Of a DNA stretch of 64,000 nucleotides, positions 9,048 through 17,498 are shown piece by piece. Under the pieces are notes generated by a model. That model was not told where the DNA came from. It ran no database searches and was given only the letters and a program-made list of their open reading frames with translations. This stretch comes from Pseudomonas sp. TH41 (GTDB taxonomy: Bacteria; Pseudomonadota; Gammaproteobacteria; Pseudomonadales; Pseudomonadaceae), in the NCBI RefSeq assembly GCF_016650695.1, contig NZ_JAEKFH010000005.1:868001-932000 (forward strand), read 5' to 3'. The position numbers were made by a program, and so were the translations under genes. The first letter of the stretch is position 1. The number at the start of each line of letters is the position of its first letter.

Positions 9048-9894
9048 GCTCTGCTCCCAGTAGCTGTTGCAAACGGTCCGTCACGCCCCAGAACGCCATC
9101 GGCTCGTGGGTCGGGTATGGGTAATGACCCAGGTTCAAATGGATCGACGCGCCGCGTTCACGCAGCCGCTGCTCGACCAGCGCCCGCACCGACATCGGCT
9201 TGCCACTGGCACAATTGATCACGCCGTCGAAGTCGCGTTGTTGCAGGATCGCGGCGAGGTAACCGGCAGCGGTATTGATCGCCAGGTAATCACGCAACTG
9301 TTCGCCCGCCGACATGTTGAAGCGCTCGTCGCCAGCGTCGATCGCCCGGTCCAGTGAGGCCAGCAAACTGTTGGGGTTCTGCCCGGCGCCGTGCAGGTAA
9401 AACAGCCGCGCCCATTGCAGGGTGAACGGTTGAACGCGCTGTAAATTTTCGAGAAACAGACGCAACGTGTTTTTCGCCAACCCGTAAGGATTGCTCGGCT
9501 GCGGTTCGGTCTGCTCGCTGAGCGGTCCGCTCTGCAAGCCGTATTCGAAACAGGTCCCGGTGACCAGCACTTGCGAGACACCCGCCTCGACCGCGTTCTT
9601 GATGAACCGGTAATCGGCCATCAGATTGTGTTCGAAGTGAAACAGCGCCTGATAGTTCGGCAACCCCGGCCAGGCCAGATGTGCCAAGGCGTCAATGCCA
9701 TCGGTCAGCGCAGCGATGTCGAGGTCAACGGCATGAATATCCGCTGCAACAAACTCCACCGCATTGATCCACGGCAGGTTCGCGGCGGTCTCGGCGTTGC
9801 GCGCCACGGCCCGGACTTCGCAGCCACAGGCGAGCAAGGCTTCAACCAGATGGCGGCCGACAAACCCGGTGGCACCGGTCACGAGCACTTTCAC
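9037..9894 (-). CDS. NAD-dependent epimerase/dehydratase (probable CDP-4-keto-sugar reductase or epimerase)
   Basis: This is a 285-residue extended SDR protein. The N-terminal VLVTGATGFVGRHL is the NAD(P)-binding GxxGxxG motif. The active-site pair is Tyr-x3-Lys in NPYGLAKNTLR, and a GTCFEYG segment supplies the usual Thr/Ser strand. In a cluster with CDP-glucose 4,6-dehydratase, a 3,5-epimerase and a C-methyltransferase, such an enzyme most often reduces the 4-keto group to finish a branched deoxyhexose. That role is inference. Its start overlaps the stop of the upstream gene as ATGA (9891-9894). Confidence 0.8.
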   Translation of the reverse strand: MKVLVTGATGFVGRHLVEALLACGCEVRAVARNAETAANLPWINAVEFVAADIHAVDLDIAALTDGIDALAHLAWPGLPNYQALFHFEHNLMADYRFIKNAVEAGVSQVLVTGTCFEYGLQSGPLSEQTEPQPSNPYGLAKNTLRLFLENLQRVQPFTLQWARLFYLHGAGQNPNSLLASLDRAIDAGDERFNMSAGEQLRDYLAINTAAGYLAAILQQRDFDGVINCASGKPMSVRALVEQRLRERGASIHLNLGHYPYPTHEPMAFWGVTDRLQQLLGAEHEA

Positions 9895-11117
9895 AGGACG
9901 GTCAACTCAGGCACGGCGATCACGAAGCGGCCATCCCATTGACGCACCTGGGCCAATTGTTGACTGACTTCATGCAGCAGGTTCCACGGCAGGACCAGCA
10001 CGTAATCCGGTTTTTCCTGTTCGATTTGCGCCGGCGAAACAATCGGGATGCGACTGCCCGGCAGGTACTTGCCTTGCTTGTGCGGATTGGCGTCGGCGAC
10101 CCAGGCCAACAGGTCCGGTTTGACCCCGGCGTAGTTGAGTAACGTGTTGCCCTTGGCGGCAGCGCCGTAACCGACCACGCGTTTGCCATCAGCCTTGGCC
10201 TGCAACAGGAAACGCAGCAGTTCGTGTTTGATGCGTTCGGCAGCAGGCGCGAGGGTCGAGTAGTACTCGGCGGTTTTTACGCCGGCGTCGAGCTCGGCCT
10301 GCAGTTGCTGTTGAACCGTCGGCTGCACGTCGCGGCGAACGCCATCGGCGCGCTGGACGAAGACCCGCAGCGACCCGCCATGGGTGGTCAGCTGACTGAC
10401 GTCGAATACTTCCAGACCGTTGCGCTCGCACAGCTTCTGCACGGCAGTCAACGACAGGTAGGAATAGTGCTCGTGGTACAGCGTGTCGAACTGCTGGCCA
10501 GCCATCAGCGTCAGCAATTGCGGAAACTCGAACGTCGCCACGCCGGTCGGTTTGAGCAAGGTTGCGAAACCGCCCAGGAAATCGTTGATGTCCGGCACGT
10601 GGGCCAACACGTTGTTGGCGGCCATCAGGTCGGCGGCCCAGCCTTCACTGTTCAGCTGCGACGCGGTGTCGCGACCGAAGAACAGTTCACGGATCTCCAG
10701 GCCTTTTTCCCGCGCCGCTTGCGCGGTGCTGCGGGTCGGCTCAACGCCCAGGCAAGGAATGCCGCGCTTGGCCACATACTGCAACAGGTAACCGTCGTTC
10801 GCGGCGATTTCCACCACGCGGCTGTCGGCGGTCAAGCCGAAACGCTCGACCATCTCGGCCACATAGCGCTCGGCGTGGGCCAGCCAGGTGCTGGAGAACG
10901 AACTGAAATAGGCGTACTCGGCGTCGAACAGACTGTCGGCGCGGGTGTAGTCCTCGGTCTGCACCAGCCAACAGTGCTGACACACCACCACTTTCAGCGG
11001 CACCCATTGCTCGGCGTGCTCAAGCTGATCGGCGCGCACATAGGCGTTGGACGGCGGCGACGTGCCGAGATCGATCAGCGGCAAGTCCAGAGGAGTCCCG
11101 CAACCACGGCAGTTCAT
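9891..11117 (-). CDS. Zinc-finger-containing sugar C-methyltransferase (TylC3/NovU-like)
   Basis: The 408-residue protein has the three-part layout of deoxysugar C-methyltransferases. A four-cysteine zinc module uses Cys3, Cys6, Cys46 and Cys49 (CRGC and CQHC). A SAM core follows at about 95-200 (VVEIAANDGYLLQYV). The C-terminal domain contains VVGYGAAAKGNTLL. Enzymes of this type add a methyl group to carbon 3 of an NDP-4-keto-6-deoxyhexose (established for TylC3, NovU and TcaB9). With rfbF, rfbG and the epimerase gene upstream, the likely substrate is a CDP-4-keto-6-deoxyhexose. Both ends overlap neighbouring genes by ATGA. Confidence 0.86.
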   Translation of the reverse strand: MNCRGCGTPLDLPLIDLGTSPPSNAYVRADQLEHAEQWVPLKVVVCQHCWLVQTEDYTRADSLFDAEYAYFSSFSSTWLAHAERYVAEMVERFGLTADSRVVEIAANDGYLLQYVAKRGIPCLGVEPTRSTAQAAREKGLEIRELFFGRDTASQLNSEGWAADLMAANNVLAHVPDINDFLGGFATLLKPTGVATFEFPQLLTLMAGQQFDTLYHEHYSYLSLTAVQKLCERNGLEVFDVSQLTTHGGSLRVFVQRADGVRRDVQPTVQQQLQAELDAGVKTAEYYSTLAPAAERIKHELLRFLLQAKADGKRVVGYGAAAKGNTLLNYAGVKPDLLAWVADANPHKQGKYLPGSRIPIVSPAQIEQEKPDYVLVLPWNLLHEVSQQLAQVRQWDGRFVIAVPELTVL

Positions 11118-11674
11118 ACACGTACTCCAGCGAAGTACTGATCGAGCAAGGGATGGCTGGAATCCCTGGCCGACAGATTATTGACAGGCAGCGGCCAGGC
11201 GATCGCCAGCCGTGGATCGTTGACACTCAAACCGCCTTCATGCGCAGGCGTGTAGTCCGCGCTGTGCAGGTAAAGCAACTCGGCGTCGTCGGTGAGGGTC
11301 TGGAAACCGTGGGCGAACCCGGCCGGGATCAGCAAGCTGCGGCCATCGCCGGCCCGCAGGTGTTCGGCGTGCCAGTGCAGGAACGTCTCGGAGTCGGGGC
11401 GCAAGTCCACTGCCACATCCCAGACTTCACCGCGCAGGCAGGTGATCAACTTGGCTTCCGGCGCGCTGGCGTTCTGATAATGCAGACCGCGCACACTGCC
11501 GCGTTCACGGGTGCAGGAATGGTTGATCTGACGGATATGAAACGGCTGGCCGAACGCGCTCAGGCTGCCTTCGCAAAACAGCCGCGCGAAATGCCCGCGC
11601 TCATCCTCGAAGCGTTTTTGTTGCACGCTGAACAAGCCGGCCAGCGGCAACGGTTCCAACAGAAACTCGCTCAC
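11114..11674 (-). CDS. dTDP-4-dehydrorhamnose 3,5-epimerase (RfbC)-family protein
   Basis: This cupin-fold epimerase family inverts carbons 3 and 5 (or 3 only) of NDP-4-keto-6-deoxyhexoses. The motif RGLHYQ carries the catalytic histidine, and DLRPDSETF and PAGFAHGFQTL are also typical. I chose GTG at 11674, giving 186 residues beginning SEFLLEPLPLAG; it overlaps the TGA of rfbG as GTGA. An upstream ATG at 11773 would add 33 residues with no family match. Because the neighbours make a CDP sugar, this member probably acts on CDP-4-keto-6-deoxyglucose rather than a dTDP sugar. Confidence 0.85.
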   Translation of the reverse strand: MSEFLLEPLPLAGLFSVQQKRFEDERGHFARLFCEGSLSAFGQPFHIRQINHSCTRERGSVRGLHYQNASAPEAKLITCLRGEVWDVAVDLRPDSETFLHWHAEHLRAGDGRSLLIPAGFAHGFQTLTDDAELLYLHSADYTPAHEGGLSVNDPRLAIAWPLPVNNLSARDSSHPLLDQYFAGVRV

Positions 11675-12753
11675 AGCGCGCCTCGGTACAGGTTCAATTG
11701 ACCCAGGGTAATGGCGCGCATGTCGTCGCCGTTCTGCCAGGCCAGGTGCCAATCCAAGGTGTGGGTCAGGCACTGCTGCAACGACCAGCGCGGCTGCCAG
11801 GCCAACAATTGGCGAGCACGGCTGCTGTCCAGACGCAACAGACCCGCTTCATGCAAATCACTCGGTTCGATACGCAAGCCACGCGCTTGCGGCCAGCGGT
11901 TGGCAAGCAACTTGACCACTTCGCCAACGCTGCACATGTCCGCTTCGCTCGGGCCGAAGTTCCACGCGCCGGCAAACTCCGGGCCGTGCTCGTAGAGGCC
12001 GGCGGCCAGTTGCAGGTAACCGGCCAGCGGTTCCAGCGCGTGCTGCCATGGGCGCACGGCGTGGGGGTAGCGCAGGGTCACGGGTTCGTCGGCGGACCAC
12101 GCCTTCAAGACGTCGGGAATCAAACGCTCCGGAGCAAAATCACCACCGCCCAGCACGTTGCCGGCGCGCGCCGTGGCCAGGGCCAGGCCATGCTCGGCAT
12201 ATTTTTCGGCCGGGAAGAATGACGCCGCATAAGACTGCGCCAGCAACTCGCAACAGGCCTTGCTGCTGCTGTAAGGATCATGTCCACCGAGGGCTTCGTT
12301 TTCACGGTAGGGCCACACCCATTCCTGATTGGCATAGACCTTGTCGGTGGTCACCAGCACACACGCGCGAACGCCGCCGACCTGACGGATCGCTTCGAGC
12401 AGATTGAGCGTGCCCATGACATTGCTGGAGTAAGTCCCCAGCGGATCGCGATAAGCTTCGCGCACCAGCGGTTGGGCCGCCAGGTGCAGGACGATTTCCG
12501 GTTGGGTTTCAGCGATCAATTCCAGCAAGGCGCCCAGGTCACGCAGGTCTCCGCGCTGATCGTTGATGCCTTCGTGAACACGCGCCAGTTCGAACAGGCT
12601 CGGCTCGGTGGACGGATCAAGGGAAAACCCGCTGACCTCGGCACCGAGGCTTTGCAGCCACAACGTCAGCCAACTGCCTTTGAAACCGGTGTGGCCGGTC
12701 AGCAGAACCCGCTTGCCGCGCCAGAACTCCGGGCTCAGTCCCATTGTTTCCAT
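11671..12753 (-). CDS. rfbG: RfbG, CDP-glucose 4,6-dehydratase
   Basis: RfbG converts CDP-D-glucose to CDP-4-keto-6-deoxy-D-glucose with bound NAD. It is an extended SDR protein of about 360 residues. Near the start is RVLLTGHTGFKGSWLTLWLQ, the CDP-glucose dehydratase form of the NAD motif. Further on are TTDKVYANQEW and YSSSKACCE, with the catalytic Thr, Asp, Lys, Tyr and Lys. The likely start is ATG 12753, with GGGGAGG four bases before it; ATG 12744 is possible. Either start overlaps the end of rfbF, so the genes are coupled. Confidence 0.92.
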   Translation of the reverse strand: METMGLSPEFWRGKRVLLTGHTGFKGSWLTLWLQSLGAEVSGFSLDPSTEPSLFELARVHEGINDQRGDLRDLGALLELIAETQPEIVLHLAAQPLVREAYRDPLGTYSSNVMGTLNLLEAIRQVGGVRACVLVTTDKVYANQEWVWPYRENEALGGHDPYSSSKACCELLAQSYAASFFPAEKYAEHGLALATARAGNVLGGGDFAPERLIPDVLKAWSADEPVTLRYPHAVRPWQHALEPLAGYLQLAAGLYEHGPEFAGAWNFGPSEADMCSVGEVVKLLANRWPQARGLRIEPSDLHEAGLLRLDSSRARQLLAWQPRWSLQQCLTHTLDWHLAWQNGDDMRAITLGQLNLYRGAL

Positions 12754-13508
12754 GGGGCCTCCCCACTCAGCCACAGGTGCTCAAGGTGGTTTTTGTCGCG
12801 CAGGGTGTCCATCGGATGCCAGAAGCCATCGTGCTGGAACGCTTGCAGTTGCTGTTCGTTGGCCAACGCGGCCAGCGGCTCGGCCTCCCAGGAGGTTTGA
12901 TCGTCGGCGATGTACGGCAGCACTTTTGGCGAGAGTACAAAGAAACCGCCATTGATCCAGCCGCCGTCACCACGGGGCTTTTCAATGAACCCTTTGACGC
13001 TGTCGCCATCGCGTTCCAGGGCGCCGTAACGGCCCGGCGGCTGCACGGCCGTCACGGTCGCGAGCTTGCCGTGCGTCAGGTGGAAATCCACCAGGGCGCC
13101 GATGTTGAGGTCCGAGACGCCGTCGCCATAGGTGAAGCAGAACGCCTGTTCGCCTTCAACGTAACGGGCGGCACGACGCAGGCGGCCACCGGTCATGGTG
13201 TCTTCGCCGGTGTCGATCAGGGTCACGCGCCACGGCTCGCTGTAGTTCTGGTGGACGTCCATACGGTTGTTGGACATGTCGAACGTGACGTCAGAGGTGT
13301 GCAGGAAGTAGTTGGCGAAGAAATCCTTGATCGCATAGCCCTTGTAGCCGAGGCAAATCACGAAGTCGTGAATTCCGTGAGCGGAATATTGCTTCATGAT
13401 GTGCCAGAGAATTGGCTTGCCACCGATCTCGATCATTGGCTTGGGCTTGAGGTGCGACTCTTCGCTGATACGCGTGCCCAGACCACCCGCCAGAATAACT
13501 GCCTTCAT
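12735..13508 (-). CDS. rfbF: RfbF, glucose-1-phosphate cytidylyltransferase
   Basis: RfbF makes CDP-glucose from CTP and glucose 1-phosphate. The 257-residue protein starts MKAVILAGGLGTRISEES, with the nucleotidyltransferase signature and the KPKPMIEIGGKPILWHIM segment typical of this enzyme. It is the first gene of the CDP-sugar part of the operon. About 280 bases separate it from the 1198-residue glycosyltransferase gene. That gap holds a REPIN and three copies of GAACGG at 13681-13698, so a promoter for the downstream operon could lie there, although I see no convincing one. Confidence 0.94.
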   Translation of the reverse strand: MKAVILAGGLGTRISEESHLKPKPMIEIGGKPILWHIMKQYSAHGIHDFVICLGYKGYAIKDFFANYFLHTSDVTFDMSNNRMDVHQNYSEPWRVTLIDTGEDTMTGGRLRRAARYVEGEQAFCFTYGDGVSDLNIGALVDFHLTHGKLATVTAVQPPGRYGALERDGDSVKGFIEKPRGDGGWINGGFFVLSPKVLPYIADDQTSWEAEPLAALANEQQLQAFQHDGFWHPMDTLRDKNHLEHLWLSGEAPWKQWD

Positions 13509-13700
13509 CTTTTCCCCTCTTGTTCGTCACAGGGCTTGCCCAAGCCTGACAAGGCTTTGCGGCCATCTGGATAAATCGCATGAGGCGGCACCCATCAGCT
13601 TCTGGCTGCGTCGCACATGCTAGATTTATGGCGATTTTCAGGGGACTTGCAGGAAACGCGCCAGCTAACACTGACACCAGGAACGGGAACGGGAACGGGT

Positions 13701-13771
13701 GTAGGAGCTGCCGCAGGCTGCGATCTTTTGATTGTGCTATTGAAAAGATCGCAGCCTGCGGCAGCTCCTAC
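13701..13771. repeat. REPIN-like palindrome, family A
   Basis: Two inverted GTAGGAGCTGCCGCAGGCTG units are separated by a very short AT-rich loop (about 71 bases in total). The element lies between the 1198-residue glycosyltransferase gene and rfbF, directly after three GAACGG hexamers. It can form a strong hairpin and may separate expression of the two parts of the island. Confidence 0.9.
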
Positions 13772-13787
13772 GAAGGCAAGGGGTGGG

Positions 13788-16700
13788 TCAATCGGCCAGC
13801 CAGCCATTTTCCCAGTACCGCACGTTATCGCCGCGCAGCATGAAATCGCGCAGTACCGCCTCGCGCAGTTCATCGCCCATGCGGTAGCTCGCCTCCGGGT
13901 CCGCCAGGTGCATGCGGATGGCTTGCAGCCACTCATCGGTGGAGTTGCTGACCACACGCGTGCAAGGCAGGTAACCGCGGTATGCCTCGGTATCGGTGCA
14001 GACCACCGGGTAGCCGCACGCGCCATACTCCAGCAGGCGCAAGTTGCTCTTGCAGTCGTTGAAGATATGGAACTCCAGCGGTGCCAGCGCCAGGTCCAGG
14101 TTCAGACTGGCCAGCTTCGCCGGGTAGACGCTCAGGTCGATCACCCCATGGAACTCATGCATGTAGGGCTTCAACTCTTCGGGACACATGCCGAAGAACA
14201 CCCAATCGACCTCGTTGGCCAGTTCGCGAACCACGTCAGCAATGATCGCCAGGTCACCGGAGTGGCTGGTGCCGCCACCCCAGCCAACCCGTGGTTTTTT
14301 CGACGTGCGACGCTGGCTGCGCAGATCACTCCACAGATGAGTGGCGAGCATGTTCGGCACGACCCGAATATCGTGGTGCATGGACGACAACGCATCGGCC
14401 AGCGACTGGGTCGAAACCACCACGCGATCGCACAGGCCGATGCCGCGACGGACCAGTCGCTCCATCTCGACGTTGTCCGGCATATTGCGAATGTGCGCGT
14501 TCTTCTTCGGCGCCTTGATGACATAGTCATCCAGCTCGAAAATCAGACGGGCATTGGTGTAGGGCTTGAAGGCGGCGATCTCGTTGATCGGTCCTTCGCT
14601 GTAGCGCCCCTGCAAAATGATCACGTCAGGTGACTCGCGCTCGATCTCGAAAATCGACGGCAAATCGTAGTAGACCCGTCCGGTTGCCCGGCCAGCCTTC
14701 TCCAGCTCGATCAGCGGCTGGATCGCCCGATAGTGCCCGACCGCCGAGGAGTTGACCGGCAGCGCCATGACCTTCGGCAACTGGCGAACGGAGAACGGGC
14801 TCCACCCTGTACGCAAGCCCGGCTCTAAACTGTAGCTGGAGCCGCCCCACGTATTGAGCATCAAGTTGGGATTGTAGGCCGGGTCGCGAGCGACAATGGG
14901 CAGCCAACGGCGGTAGAACGTGTCCTGTTCTTGACTGCGCAGCGCAATCTCGGCCGCGTCAGCCACGGCCGCAGGGGCTGTGCCAAGGGCCAGTTGGGCA
15001 TACGGCGTCCAGACCACCAGGTATCCGTTTTGGCGAATCCGCAAACACAGATCCACCTCGTTAAGGGTCAAGGCAAAGTCCTGCGCCTGAAAACCACCCA
15101 CGCTTTCGAACAGCGATCTTCGCACCATCAGGCAATCGGCACCGACCGCGCTCAGGTCCTGCACCACCTGCATACGGTGCATGTAACCGGCCGCATTAAG
15201 GGGGTCGCCGAAAAACGGTGAGGTTGCCGGCCCTTGCAGCCCGAGAATCAGACCGGCATGCAGAACCCGGCCATCGGAGTTGAACAGCTTGGCCCCCACG
15301 ACCCCGACTTCCGGGCGCTGGGCATGATTGAGCAGCTCATCCAGCCAGTCCTCACGAGTGACTACCGCATACGGATCGAGCATCAGCAAATACTCGCCAC
15401 GGGCCTGCTGCGCGGCGAAATTGCGCGTTGCCGCGACATTACCTTGCGGCGCAAACGCCTTCACCCGCAATCGGTCACTGCCCATCTGAGCCATGGCGCT
15501 CAACCACTCAAGCATCGGCGGCGACTCACTGCCATTGTCGATCAACAGCAACTCGTACTCGCTGTATGCCGTTTTCTCCAGGAGCGTTTCGACACAACGC
15601 TGCACAGCAGCCAACTGGTCTTTGCAGACAATGATGATCGACACCAGCGGCCGGCCCGCATGCCGGTAATCGACACGATTGAGCAAGGTAAAACTGCCCT
15701 GGCGTATATCATGGGCAACGCCCAATCGTTGCAGATGCGCCTCCAGCACCTGCGGGTTGAATTCAATGACTTGCGGCAGTGCCAGCCATTGCGCCAGCCC
15801 GAGCGTCGACTCCAGCATCACCTCGGCAATATGCTCGACGACCTTGATGCCGTCCTTCTCGACCATGCGCCACAGCACATCGTGAGGCGCCAGTTCGCCG
15901 TAATTCGAATTGAAGCCACCCAGCGCCAGGAACTGCTCGCGCTGAAATGCCAGGGCGCGCCCGACGTAGGGATAACTGCGCATCAGGTCCAGGTTGAAGT
16001 CTGGCTTCAGGATCGGGTCCACCGACTCACCGTCACGCAAACTGCCTTCATCGCTATAAACACACAACGCCTCTGGCGACGCGCTGATCTTCTCGGCCAG
16101 CAGCAACAAGGCCGGCTCGACCAGACGATCACCGGCGCGCAACACATAAAACCAGTCGACGCCGTCGAGCTGTGGCAGCAAGCCGTTGAGCTGTTCATAG
16201 CCGTCATCCTGCAACGGCAGGTTGAATACTTTGCCGTCGAGTTGCGCTTCGGTGCAGGCGCTGGACAACACCAGGATCAGATCCGATGCATAGAGCTGCC
16301 CGGCAAGGCTGTCGAGGGTGAGATCCAGACTGGCGCGACGCCCCAGATCATCAATAATGATCGGCAGAATTTTGGGTTGCCGCGACCAGCCAGCCAACGT
16401 GTCCGGCAGAAGACTGCGCTGGGTTTCGCTGAGCGTGCGACACGCCAGCCATTGCGCGTAAACCTCGGAAAAACTCTCGCTGGCGATACCGACACGATAT
16501 CCCTGGTTGGCCTGGCGGGCACCCAGAGTCCGGCTCAGGGGCAGTTCGTCCCAGACGCGGGGTGCCTCGTCGCTGCGGCTCAAGGGCAGGTAACGCACCC
16601 AACCGGCCGCCGGTGCGCCTTCGCCACCGCGAACCTTGAGCATTTGCACCAGCCACTGTCTTTCCTGTTCCGCCGCATCTTTCATCGACTGCTGACGGCT

Positions 16701-17384
16701 CAAACGCTCCGGATACAGGCGCTCGATACTCAATACATAATTGAGCAGCGCCAGGTTACCCCGACGCAGCAGGCAGATGTACAGGGCCAGATCGAGTGAC
16801 GCAACAAAACAATGGCCGGGCTGAGTCAACGCGGGCATTAGTTCCTGTAGATCCTTGCGGCGGAACAGCGCACCACTCAAACCACCGAGGAAGTTGACCG
16901 GAAAGCTCTCGAAAATCGCCAGCAGGTCATCGCCCTTGAAGATTCCGCAAACAGGCGACAGCGTGCTGTTCTCCAGACGAGACGGCAACGGATGATCGTC
17001 AGCATCCCAGAAGGTCCGCTGGGCCAGCACCAGATTGATGTCCTCCTGCTGGTCCAGCACTTGTGCCTGGCGCTCGATACAGGCCGGCGACAACTGATCG
17101 TCATCACACAGAAATTTGATGTACTCGCCTTTGGCTTCGTCCAGGCACGCCAGCAGATTGCCAACAAAACCCAATGTCCCAGGGTTTCGTACGTAACGCA
17201 CTCGCTGCGCGGCATCGCCCGTCAGCGACTCGACAACCTGACGAATTTCATCGCCACGACTGTCGTCGCACACGATGATTTCAAGGTTGGCGTACTGCTG
17301 GATAAGGGCGGTGTGCAGGGTCCCGGCAAAAAAGCGCGGATTGAAGGCGGGGATGACAAGGCTGACAAGCGAAACTGGATTCAC
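13788..17384 (-). CDS. Very large three-part glycosyltransferase, FgtA-like flagellin glycosyltransferase candidate
   Basis: This 1198-residue protein has no signal peptide. Residues about 5-240 are a GT2 module (SLVIPAFNPRFFAGTL, acidic CDDDQL). Residues about 350-560 resemble a degenerate GT2 region (VYSDEGSLRDGE, KPDFNLDLMRSYPYVGRAL). Residues about 580-830 are a second full GT2 module (PLVSIIIVCKDQ, LMLDPYAVVTREDWLDELL). Residues about 880-1190 are a GT-B/GT4-like module (ELDDYVIKAPKK, RVVPNML, EYGACGYPVVCTD). Long glycosyltransferases next to flgL are known to glycosylate flagellin in P. aeruginosa and P. syringae (FgtA). Position 115 bases after flgL on the same strand supports that role here. 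Which module uses CMP-Pse or the CDP sugar is unknown. Confidence 0.82.
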   Translation of the reverse strand: MNPVSLVSLVIPAFNPRFFAGTLHTALIQQYANLEIIVCDDSRGDEIRQVVESLTGDAAQRVRYVRNPGTLGFVGNLLACLDEAKGEYIKFLCDDDQLSPACIERQAQVLDQQEDINLVLAQRTFWDADDHPLPSRLENSTLSPVCGIFKGDDLLAIFESFPVNFLGGLSGALFRRKDLQELMPALTQPGHCFVASLDLALYICLLRRGNLALLNYVLSIERLYPERLSRQQSMKDAAEQERQWLVQMLKVRGGEGAPAAGWVRYLPLSRSDEAPRVWDELPLSRTLGARQANQGYRVGIASESFSEVYAQWLACRTLSETQRSLLPDTLAGWSRQPKILPIIIDDLGRRASLDLTLDSLAGQLYASDLILVLSSACTEAQLDGKVFNLPLQDDGYEQLNGLLPQLDGVDWFYVLRAGDRLVEPALLLLAEKISASPEALCVYSDEGSLRDGESVDPILKPDFNLDLMRSYPYVGRALAFQREQFLALGGFNSNYGELAPHDVLWRMVEKDGIKVVEHIAEVMLESTLGLAQWLALPQVIEFNPQVLEAHLQRLGVAHDIRQGSFTLLNRVDYRHAGRPLVSIIIVCKDQLAAVQRCVETLLEKTAYSEYELLLIDNGSESPPMLEWLSAMAQMGSDRLRVKAFAPQGNVAATRNFAAQQARGEYLLMLDPYAVVTREDWLDELLNHAQRPEVGVVGAKLFNSDGRVLHAGLILGLQGPATSPFFGDPLNAAGYMHRMQVVQDLSAVGADCLMVRRSLFESVGGFQAQDFALTLNEVDLCLRIRQNGYLVVWTPYAQLALGTAPAAVADAAEIALRSQEQDTFYRRWLPIVARDPAYNPNLMLNTWGGSSYSLEPGLRTGWSPFSVRQLPKVMALPVNSSAVGHYRAIQPLIELEKAGRATGRVYYDLPSIFEIERESPDVIILQGRYSEGPINEIAAFKPYTNARLIFELDDYVIKAPKKNAHIRNMPDNVEMERLVRRGIGLCDRVVVSTQSLADALSSMHHDIRVVPNMLATHLWSDLRSQRRTSKKPRVGWGGGTSHSGDLAIIADVVRELANEVDWVFFGMCPEELKPYMHEFHGVIDLSVYPAKLASLNLDLALAPLEFHIFNDCKSNLRLLEYGACGYPVVCTDTEAYRGYLPCTRVVSNSTDEWLQAIRMHLADPEASYRMGDELREAVLRDFMLRGDNVRYWENGWLAD

Positions 17385-17498
17385 GGCGGAGCTCTCAAGT
17401 GGTGGCCGCCCACCCGGCCGGATGAGCGCCTCAAACCGCTGAAAAAAGACGATGGGGATTCGGCGGTTTACGGCCGTGCGCTGACGCGCAAGGCCCCG

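Noticed and set aside
13681..13698. Three copies of GAACGG as a tandem repeat feature
   Set aside because: Too short to carry meaning by itself; noted only as a neighbour of the REPIN.
17431..17466. Possible terminator after flgL (AAACCGC and GCGGTTT arms)
   Set aside because: The loop is long, the stem is short with mismatches, and no T-run follows.
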